Source of the DNA: Deltaproteobacteria bacterium
GTDB taxonomy: Bacteria > Desulfobacterota > Desulfovibrionia > Desulfovibrionales > Desulfovibrionaceae
Direction of reading: 5' to 3'
DNA length: 5,032 bases
Assembly (NCBI GenBank): GCA_020861205.1
Contig: JAJBSY010000300.1
Location: 1-5,032 of the forward strand
Shown here: piece by piece, positions 1 to 5,032 of the stretch
Layout of the letters: each line of letters opens with the position of its first letter
Position numbering within the stretch: the stretch's first letter is position 1
The notes under the pieces: generated by a model
What the model saw: the letters and a program-made list of their open reading frames with translations, nothing else
Database searches by the model: none
What the model was told of the DNA's origin: nothing
Translations under genes and position numbers: made by a program

Positions 1-3000
1 ATCGATAACTTAACGGTCAACCCCCTGACGCTGAAAGTCGTGGCCAGGGACGTGAGTATTACGTATCCAGAGGCCGCGCGGGACAAAACCGGCGAATACC
101 TAATGCGGCTGGAGCGGCTGGAAATGGTTCCCGCGCTTCGGTCTCTCACCCTCAAAACCTTCGTGGCCGACGAGCTGCGTCTTGTCCGCCCTCGTTTCTC
201 CCTCACGCGCCTCGGGGACGGCACCCTTTCCCCGCAGCTGTTTTTCCCGGAGGGAAGCGGTACGCCGAGCGGCCGGGAGGAAGAGGACGACTTCTTTCCG
301 ATCGTCATCCATAACATCACCGTGCGCGACGGAACCCTGGACGTGGCGGATGCCGTGCACGGCACCGCGTATACCGTCGATGCGATCAACCTCGCTGTGC
401 CCTTCGCCTCCACTTTGCGGAACGACCGCGACGTGGCGCTCCTTCCGTCTCTTTCCGCCATGGTCAACGGCAAAACCCTGGTCGCAGCGGGAGAATCCCG
501 CCCGTTCGCCGCCAGCCGCCAAACGGTCTTCACCTTGCGCACGCGGGACCTGAACCTCCCGGACTTCGCCAGCTACATCAGCCCGTATACCAGCCTCGGC
601 TTGAAAAGCGGCCGCCTGCACACGGAACTGACCCTGCGGTTCGAGGCGGATGCCGAAAAAGCCTTTGACTTTTCCCTTGCCGGAACCGTTGAAGTGACGG
701 ACCTCGCCCTGACGGACAAAACGGAGACCGTGTTTTCGGCGGCGCGAATAGCGGTGGACGCGGAAAACGTGGTCATCGGCCCCCGGCGGCTCTTCATCAA
801 CGAAACGATTCTCGAAAAACCGGAAGTGCTGGTCCGTAGGGCCAAAGACGGCGTCATCAACTGGGAGACCTTCTTCACCCTCCCCGAAGACCTTCCCAAT
901 ACGGATGTCCGCATAACCTCGGGCACGGGCGCTCAGTTGCCCGTCCCGGGATTGCCCGTTCCCGGATCGCCCGGCCAAAAACCCCCTCAGGGACCGCCGC
1001 TCCAGCTCGTGCTCAAGCATTCGCGGGTCACGGGCGGGAAAATCACGTGGCAGGACGACCTGCCCGGCAAACCGGTGCGCTACGTGGCCGAAAACGTGAA
1101 CGGATCCTTCAGCGACGTCAGTACCGCGGATCAGGGCAGCGCCGATTTTTCGCTTGCTTTCGGCAAGGGTCCCACCTCGGTTACGGCCAAGGGCAGGGCC
1201 ACCATATCCCCGATGCGGATGGAATGCTCGCTGGATGCCCGATCACTGCCGCTCGCCCCTTTGTATCCCTACGTCCACGAAGGCAGCGGCCTTATCCTGG
1301 AAGACGGCGAGCTGCACCTTGCCGGCGACGTGGTTCTTCAATACCGGCCCGAACCGTTGGCGCGGGTCACCAGGGGGACCATCGCCCTTGCAGGCATCAA
1401 GGCGCGAACCGACAGGGACGCGACGCCTCTCCTTTCCGTCGGGCGCATCGCGGCGGAACAGGTCACGGCGGACGTGACGCGGCAAACCCTGCGGGTTGGC
1501 AAAATAACCGGCACCGGGATCAACGCCGCCGTCACGCGCGGTCCGGACGGCGGGATCGTTCTCCCGACGTTCGCCCCGGGCCCTTCCGCGGCAAGGCCGA
1601 CCCCTTCCGCTCCCGCGAAGGCGTCCCCCTGGCAGATCACCGTGGACGCGCTTTCCATCGGGAAATCAACTCTCGCGTTCACGGACGAGAGCCTGCGCCG
1701 CAAGGCCTCCCTGCCGCTCACAAACATCACCGTCACCGGCAAAAATTTCGCCAACCACGGCAATACGCGCTGGACCTTGAGCGTCGCGGGCAATCCCGGC
1801 GGTCGTGGGAAATTGTCTCTTTCCGCGAACGGAACCCTGGTCCCGCTGGACCTCACCTTTTCCGGCTCCATGGACAAGGCCGATTTGCGCCCTCTGTCCC
1901 CCTATCTCCAGGAAACGACGCGCATCCGGATCCTGGAGGCTTCCCTGGGCGGCGACTTCACGGGAAGCATACGGCGCGTTCCCGGCACGAAGACCGGCGG
2001 TGAATTCGCCGTCAGGGGGAACCTGGGCGTTTACGGCGCCACGCTCACGCACAGGGGGAAGGAGCTCGGCGGGTGGGGTCGTATGCGGGTGGACAATTTC
2101 GATTATCGCGTGCCGACGACGGGAAAGCGGTCATGCGCCATCGAACGCATCACGGTCAACAACCCCCGGCTGGCCGTCACGATTGACGAGGCGGGCGTGA
2201 GCACCCTGCAAACGGCCCTGAAACGGGAGAATTCGCTAGCGGAACCGGCGGAAGAACCAACGCCCGAAGCCGCGAAAAGCCCACCCGCGCCGGCCGCGCT
2301 TTCCATCGGGGCGGTTTCCCTCTCCCTCGGCCAGGCCAACTATCTGGACAAACGCGTCTCCCCGCCCTACGCCTTGAAAGTGAACAACATCAACGCCACC
2401 CTCGCCGACCTTTCCCTTGATCCGGCAACGTACGCGTCCTTCACGGCCGGCCTGATGATCAACGGCTCGCCGGTAAGCGCATCGGGAGTGGTCAGATCCC
2501 TATTCACCCGGCCGACCGGCAACGGAACCCTGAGCCTACGCTCGCTCGATCTTTCCCGGTTCACCCAGTACGCGGAAAAATACCTTGGCTACCCGATCAA
2601 ACGGGGGAATTTGAGCGCCTCGTCCATCGCTTCCCTGAACGGCAGAGAACTGTCCATGCACAACAGCGTGCTCATCCGCGGCCTCGACCTGGGCAAAAAG
2701 GTCGATTCCCCCCATGCCCCGGAATTGCCCCTCAGCGCGGCTGTCAGCCTGCTTCGGGACTCCAGCGGCGACATCACGCTCGAACTGCCGGTCACCGGCA
2801 CGCTCGGCGACCCGGAATTCAAGCTGGGCGGGGTTGTCGGCAAGGTGGTCGCCACCATTATCTTCAAAACCGTGGCCTCCCCCTTCACCCTCGTTGGCGG
2901 CGTGCTCGGCGGTTTAATGGATCTTCTGACCCGTTCGGGCCCCACGCAGGCCGAAATTGTCTTCCCCATAGGCGAAACGACCCTGGACGCCGTGGCGCGG

Positions 3001-3519
3001 GATGCTCTTGAAGAACTGGGGAAGGAACTGCGCAAACACCCCTCGGCAAGATTGGAAGTGACCGGAGTGGCCGATTGGGGCGAAAAGAACATGCTTGTCG
3101 ACGCCTGGGTCGAGCAGGCGCTGAAACGCCGCAAATACAACGCGCTTCCGAAGGCCGAAAGGGCGAAGACGACCCCGGACGCGATGGCGGTCGGCCCCGA
3201 GCATAACGCCCGGGAATATTCCCGCCTGCTTTTCGAGCTGTATACAAGCCTGCCGTTCGTCAAAAAGTCCAAAGACCCGGAAGTGACCTCCCCGGCGTCC
3301 ACCCGGGCCGCCATGCGCCTACTACGCGCCCGGCTGGACATAGGGGAGGAGCAGCTGCTGGCTTTGGCGCGCTCTCGGGCCGTGGCGGTGTACCATGCGC
3401 TCAGCCGCGGCAATATCGATATCGCCGCGCGTATCCGTCTGCGGGAAAGCCTTCTTGTTGACGCCGAAAAAACCGGCGACCGCATCGCCTCCTACGCCCG
3501 TATCACGATATCCCGCTAG
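1..3519 (+). CDS. DUF748/AsmA-like envelope protein with OmpA-like C-terminus (5' end missing)
   Basis: The frame is open from base 1, and its first residues, IDNLTVNPLTLKV, are a typical early DUF748 segment. The GTG at 40 is therefore not the true start; the start and the expected N-terminal membrane anchor lie upstream. 1172 residues are visible. Numbering from base 1, four AsmA-like beta-rich modules lie at about 100-290, 335-520, 544-740 and 767-977. Proline-rich linkers at about 308-333, 522-543 and 742-766 separate them. The fourth module carries the most DUF748-like stretch: LPLSAAVSLLRDSSGDITLE, then LPVTGTLGDPEF, then a hydrophobic segment with SPFTLVGGVLGG. Residues 981-1172 look OmpA-like, with an Asp in GVAD (1025) and an Arg in LARSRA (1126). 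The family is anchored in the inner membrane and spans the periplasm. AsmA-like relatives (TamB, YhdP, YdbH) are linked to lipid transport to the outer membrane, but the exact role of this protein is unknown. Family call is confident; function is not. Confidence 0.9.
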   Translation: MDNLTVNPLTLKVVARDVSITYPEAARDKTGEYLMRLERLEMVPALRSLTLKTFVADELRLVRPRFSLTRLGDGTLSPQLFFPEGSGTPSGREEEDDFFPIVIHNITVRDGTLDVADAVHGTAYTVDAINLAVPFASTLRNDRDVALLPSLSAMVNGKTLVAAGESRPFAASRQTVFTLRTRDLNLPDFASYISPYTSLGLKSGRLHTELTLRFEADAEKAFDFSLAGTVEVTDLALTDKTETVFSAARIAVDAENVVIGPRRLFINETILEKPEVLVRRAKDGVINWETFFTLPEDLPNTDVRITSGTGAQLPVPGLPVPGSPGQKPPQGPPLQLVLKHSRVTGGKITWQDDLPGKPVRYVAENVNGSFSDVSTADQGSADFSLAFGKGPTSVTAKGRATISPMRMECSLDARSLPLAPLYPYVHEGSGLILEDGELHLAGDVVLQYRPEPLARVTRGTIALAGIKARTDRDATPLLSVGRIAAEQVTADVTRQTLRVGKITGTGINAAVTRGPDGGIVLPTFAPGPSAARPTPSAPAKASPWQITVDALSIGKSTLAFTDESLRRKASLPLTNITVTGKNFANHGNTRWTLSVAGNPGGRGKLSLSANGTLVPLDLTFSGSMDKADLRPLSPYLQETTRIRILEASLGGDFTGSIRRVPGTKTGGEFAVRGNLGVYGATLTHRGKELGGWGRMRVDNFDYRVPTTGKRSCAIERITVNNPRLAVTIDEAGVSTLQTALKRENSLAEPAEEPTPEAAKSPPAPAALSIGAVSLSLGQANYLDKRVSPPYALKVNNINATLADLSLDPATYASFTAGLMINGSPVSASGVVRSLFTRPTGNGTLSLRSLDLSRFTQYAEKYLGYPIKRGNLSASSIASLNGRELSMHNSVLIRGLDLGKKVDSPHAPELPLSAAVSLLRDSSGDITLELPVTGTLGDPEFKLGGVVGKVVATIIFKTVASPFTLVGGVLGGLMDLLTRSGPTQAEIVFPIGETTLDAVARDALEELGKELRKHPSARLEVTGVADWGEKNMLVDAWVEQALKRRKYNALPKAERAKTTPDAMAVGPEHNAREYSRLLFELYTSLPFVKKSKDPEVTSPASTRAAMRLLRARLDIGEEQLLALARSRAVAVYHALSRGNIDIAARIRLRESLLVDAEKTGDRIASYARITISR
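937..966 (+). repeat. 15-bp in-frame tandem duplication in the first proline-rich linker
   Basis: Two adjacent 15-base units, ttgcccgtcccggga and ttgcccgttcccgga, differ at two third-codon positions and both encode LPVPG. They lie in the Pro/Gly-rich spacer between the first and second modules of the DUF748 protein. The silent differences suggest an older duplication kept at protein level as flexible spacer. Slipped-strand expansion is the likely origin (inference). Confidence 0.8.
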
Positions 3520-3521
3520 CC

Positions 3522-3561
3522 CCCTGAAAAATGGCCCCGAGGCCGCATCAGCCTTTCAGGG
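3522..3561 (+). terminator. Hairpin after the DUF748 stop codon, weak terminator candidate
   Basis: Perfect 8-bp arms CCCTGAAA (3522-3529) and TTTCAGGG (3554-3561) begin two bases after the stop codon. The 24-base interior contains a smaller GGCC-CCGA-GGCC hairpin (3533-3544). No T-run follows directly: the next bases are catcttcatt, and a T-rich stretch appears only from about 3577 to 3603. It may end or attenuate DUF748 transcription or protect its 3' end, but it is not a textbook intrinsic terminator. Confidence 0.45.
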
Positions 3562-3672
3562 CATCTTCATTGGCGAATTTACTTGTGTTTTCTTTTGAGT
3601 TTTGTATCCTCCCAACACTTCGTGACAAAAAATGAAACCGCAACAAATCCCGGTTTGCCTGCTTCTTTGCCC

Positions 3673-3700
3673 TTTACTTATTTATCACTGTCACTATATG
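3673..3700 (+). promoter_or_regulatory. Candidate sigma70-type promoter for the V4R-GGDEF operon
   Basis: TTTACT (3673-3678) matches TTGACA at four of six positions. After a 16-base spacer, TATATG (3695-3700) matches TATAAT at four of six. This would start transcription near 3707, giving a leader of roughly 58 bases. The match is modest and comes from inspection only. A weaker TTGTGT/TATCCT pair (3583-3588, 3605-3610) is an alternative. Confidence 0.35.
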
Positions 3701-3704
3701 GTGG

Positions 3705-3716
3705 GGATAGTTATCC
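3705..3716. promoter_or_regulatory. 12-bp palindrome at the predicted transcription start, possible operator
   Basis: GGATA-GT-TATCC is a perfect inverted repeat with 5-bp arms and a 2-base centre. It lies just downstream of the candidate -10 element, where repressors commonly bind. No known operator family was recognised, and an inverted repeat this short can arise by chance. Confidence 0.3.
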
Positions 3717-3717
3717 T

Positions 3718-3738
3718 GTAACCCATTGTGGCAGTTAC
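3718..3738. promoter_or_regulatory. GTAAC-N11-GTTAC inverted repeat upstream of the V4R gene
   Basis: GTAAC (3718-3722) and GTTAC (3734-3738) are complementary arms 16 bases apart. This is close to one and a half helical turns as DNA, or an 11-base loop as RNA in the leader. It starts one base after the GGATAGTTATCC palindrome, so the two could form one regulatory region. Arms are short and no factor is recognised. Confidence 0.2.
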
Positions 3739-3751
3739 CATAGTAGCAAAA

Positions 3752-3757
3752 AGAAGG
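3752..3757 (+). promoter_or_regulatory. Ribosome binding site of the V4R gene
   Basis: AGAAGG lies seven bases before the ATG at 3765. It is a good Shine-Dalgarno match in an A-rich, unstructured stretch and supports that ATG as the start. Confidence 0.75.
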
Positions 3758-3764
3758 TGTAGAC

Positions 3765-4292
3765 ATGAGTAACCCATCCCGAAAATACGCTTTTGACTGG
3801 AGCGTTCTCGGCGGCGATATGAAACTTGCCCGCCCTGGTCTTGGCGGTGAAACGCGTGTTGAGGTTTACAGATTGTTGCAGTTCACCTTGCGCGACATTC
3901 TGGAACAACGGTACGGCACGGCCGCGGCGGATGAAATTTTCCTCGAAGCCGGCATACTGGCCGGTAAAGAATTTTTCAAACACTATTGCGCCAAGGCTGA
4001 AGACATCCCCTCCCTGGCAAAAATCATCCAGGAGCAATTCCGTGATCTCGGCATCGGCATCGTACGGTTTGAAGTCGCGGATCCGCAGAACATGACGTTC
4101 CAGCTTACCGTGGATGAAGATCTGGACTGCTCGGGCCTCCCCGATTCCGAGGACCATATCTGCATCTACGACGAGGGCTTCATCAAAGGCATCCTTGATT
4201 CCTTCACCGGCAAGGATTTTTCGGTCGAGGAAATCGACTGCTGGTGCTCCGGCGCGCGGACCTGCCGCTTTAAAGCGGTACTCGCCGAGTAA
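3765..4292 (+). CDS. V4R-domain small-molecule-binding sensor protein
   Basis: A complete 175-residue cytoplasmic protein with no signal peptide or membrane segment. It is essentially one V4R (4-vinyl reductase) domain, a ligand-binding fold used as the sensory part of phenol/xylene regulators such as DmpR, MopR and XylR. Visible hallmarks are the helix AGILAGKEFFK (62-72), LDCSGLP (120-126), CIYDEGFIKGIL (133-144) and VEEIDCWCSGARTCRF (154-169). C133, E156, C159 and C167 are spaced 23, 3 and 8, the spacing I recall for the MopR zinc site (C155, E178, C181, C189), so bound zinc is likely. C75, C122 and C161 are further cysteines that might tune ligand or redox response. The ATG is supported by AGAAGG. 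The GGDEF gene starts five bases after the stop, so the protein probably senses a small molecule and controls that cyclase. The ligand is unknown, and enzyme activity is not implied by the domain name. Confidence 0.88.
   Translation: MSNPSRKYAFDWSVLGGDMKLARPGLGGETRVEVYRLLQFTLRDILEQRYGTAAADEIFLEAGILAGKEFFKHYCAKAEDIPSLAKIIQEQFRDLGIGIVRFEVADPQNMTFQLTVDEDLDCSGLPDSEDHICIYDEGFIKGILDSFTGKDFSVEEIDCWCSGARTCRFKAVLAE
4263..4280 (+). promoter_or_regulatory. Palindrome/hairpin at the V4R-GGDEF gene junction
   Basis: CCGCTTTAAAGCGG (4265-4278) is a perfect 14-bp palindrome. In RNA it extends by a G-U and a U-A pair to a 6-bp stem with a UUUAAA loop. It lies inside the last codons of the V4R gene and ends 17 bases before the cyclase ATG, next to the region where ribosomes would load. 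It could limit independent initiation of the cyclase and favour coupled translation. It also encodes the conserved C-R-F end of V4R, so chance is possible. Confidence 0.35.
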
Positions 4293-4297
4293 ACTCC

Positions 4298-5032
4298 ATG
4301 GCGGATGCCCAACAACCCATGGATCGTCTTGTCGCCCTGGTGCGCAAGATGATCCATGACCCGGTCATGCCCCAGATTCCTCCCGAATTCGCGGAGGTCG
4401 AAGGGCTGGCCGCCGTACACGAGCAGATGAGTAAACTGCGGGATGTCCTGGACGCTTTTTCGCGGGGGGATTTCTCGCCTGACGTCCGTTTGCGGGGGGT
4501 TATCGCGCGAAGGCTGAAAACCCTTCAAGCCAGCCTTCTTCACCTGTGCTGGCAGATTCAGCAGGTCGCGAACGGCGACTTTACCCAGCGCGTGGATTTC
4601 CTGGGGGAATTCGCTTCGTCCTTCAACAGTATGGTGGAACAGCTCGATACCGCCCTGACAAGCTTGCGCCACAAGGAAGAAGAGCTTACCCGCCTCACGC
4701 TCGCCCTGCAGCACGAAGTCGAGCAAAAGGCCGAAGCCTTGGAAGCCCTGAGCAAAAGCGAGGCCCGCTTCCGCTACATGGCGGAGCATGACGTCCTGAC
4801 CGGGGTCTGCAACCGGCGCTCCTTCTACGACCTTGCCGTCATGGAGCTTGAGCTGGCGCGGAAGGAACGGCAGCCCTGCGGCCTCATGATCTTCGATCTC
4901 GACCACTTCAAACGGTTCAACGATACCTACGGCCACCTTGACGGCGACGCCGCGTTGCGGCATGTGACCCAAACCATCAAGAGCGAATTGCGCAAGCAGG
5001 ACATCCTCGGCCGGTACGGGGGCGAGGAGTTC
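4298..5032 (+). CDS. HAMP-like/GGDEF diguanylate cyclase (3' end missing)
   Basis: Open from ATG 4298 to the window edge: 245 residues, ending exactly on GGEEF. It would make cyclic di-GMP from two GTP. Residues 1-50 are unassigned. Two HAMP-like connectors follow, RGDFSPDV (56-63) and NGDFTQRVDFLGEF (92-105, then FNSM), and a likely coiled coil at about 115-160. The GGDEF domain begins near HDVLTGVCNRRSF (164-176). D200, N208, D217 and E243 match in spacing the metal- and guanine-binding residues of PleD (D327, N335, D344, E370). RKQD (232-235) matches the RxxD product-inhibition site. The cyclase is therefore predicted active and feedback-inhibited, subject to the missing C-terminus. No transmembrane segment is visible. 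The start lies five bases after the V4R stop with only GAG (4287-4289) as a weak ribosome site, which suggests translational coupling; ATG 4319 is a less likely alternative. Confidence 0.9.
   Translation, partial: MADAQQPMDRLVALVRKMIHDPVMPQIPPEFAEVEGLAAVHEQMSKLRDVLDAFSRGDFSPDVRLRGVIARRLKTLQASLLHLCWQIQQVANGDFTQRVDFLGEFASSFNSMVEQLDTALTSLRHKEEELTRLTLALQHEVEQKAEALEALSKSEARFRYMAEHDVLTGVCNRRSFYDLAVMELELARKERQPCGLMIFDLDHFKRFNDTYGHLDGDAALRHVTQTIKSELRKQDILGRYGGEEF

Larger units (their letters stand above)
3520..3764. other. AT-richer intergenic region between DUF748 and V4R genes
   Basis: These 245 bases have no convincing gene. Base composition shifts from GC-rich coding sequence to AT-richer sequence from about 3570 onward, as expected for a promoter region. 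They contain the post-stop hairpin, a promoter candidate, two inverted repeats and the V4R ribosome binding site, each listed separately. Confidence 0.8.

Noticed and set aside
40..42. GTG as start codon of the DUF748 gene
   Set aside because: The same frame is open back to base 1 and encodes the conserved family segment IDNLTVNPLTLKV, so translation begins upstream of the window.
100..1020. Long antisense open frame of 306 codons inside the DUF748 gene
   Set aside because: It lies wholly opposite a well-supported coding frame in GC-rich DNA, and its Arg/Gly-rich translation resembles no family. The sense frame has clear DUF748 motifs.
1047..2003. Forward open frame of 318 codons in another frame of DUF748
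   Set aside because: Highly Arg/Gly/Pro-rich low-complexity translation, with no ribosome site of note and full overlap with the true frame.
2589..3485. Antisense open frame of 298 codons
   Set aside because: Its Ser/Arg-rich translation is typical of a shadow frame, and the sense strand encodes the best DUF748 and OmpA-like motifs of the window.
3632..3721. Small 29-codon open frame (MKPQQIPVCLLLCPLLIYHC...) in the intergenic region, possible leader or membrane peptide
   Set aside because: No Shine-Dalgarno sequence precedes its ATG, the candidate operon promoter lies inside it, and an open frame of this length is expected by chance. Conservation in relatives would reopen it.
3729..3748. 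Sigma54-type promoter, suggested by TGGCAG and a later GC
   Set aside because: The GG and GC pairs are 14 bases apart instead of 10, so the -24/-12 geometry is wrong.
4166..4972. Antisense open frame of 268 codons across the V4R-GGDEF junction
   Set aside because: It opposes both the V4R zinc-site motifs and the GGDEF catalytic motifs and has no recognisable domain.

Overview
The window reads as ordinary high-GC Gram-negative chromosome. I infer Desulfovibrio or another deltaproteobacterium (Desulfobacterota), because an AsmA-like DUF748 envelope protein and a V4R-sensor plus GGDEF gene pair of this style are familiar there. No rRNA or other lineage marker is present, so the taxonomy is a moderate guess. 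All three real genes lie on the + strand. No mobile element, tRNA, rRNA or CRISPR array was seen.

Layout. Bases 1-3519 are the 3' part of a very large DUF748/AsmA-like gene. Its start and N-terminal membrane anchor lie before base 1. It is built from four repeated beta-rich modules separated by three proline-rich linkers, and ends in an OmpA-like C-terminal region. Bases 3520-3764 are a 245-base, AT-richer intergenic region. It holds a hairpin just after the stop codon, a plausible sigma70-type promoter, a short palindrome near the predicted transcription start, a second inverted repeat and a good ribosome binding site. Bases 3765-4292 encode a complete 175-residue V4R (4-vinyl reductase-type) small-molecule-binding protein. 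Bases 4298-5032 encode the N-terminal 245 residues of a soluble HAMP-like/GGDEF diguanylate cyclase. The window stops on the last codon of its GGEEF signature.

How the genes work together. The V4R and GGDEF genes are only five bases apart and are almost certainly one operon. V4R domains are ligand sensors, and in the MopR/DmpR/XylR regulators they carry a structural zinc site. The spacing of that site (Cys, 23 residues to Glu, 3 to Cys, 8 to Cys) is reproduced exactly here. The cyclase has no transmembrane segment or recognisable ligand domain in the visible part, but has two HAMP-like connectors. The simplest reading is a two-protein, cytoplasmic signalling module in which V4R senses a small molecule and the cyclase converts this into cyclic di-GMP. 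That partnership is inferred from gene order and has not been shown. The DUF748 gene appears to be a separate envelope gene upstream.
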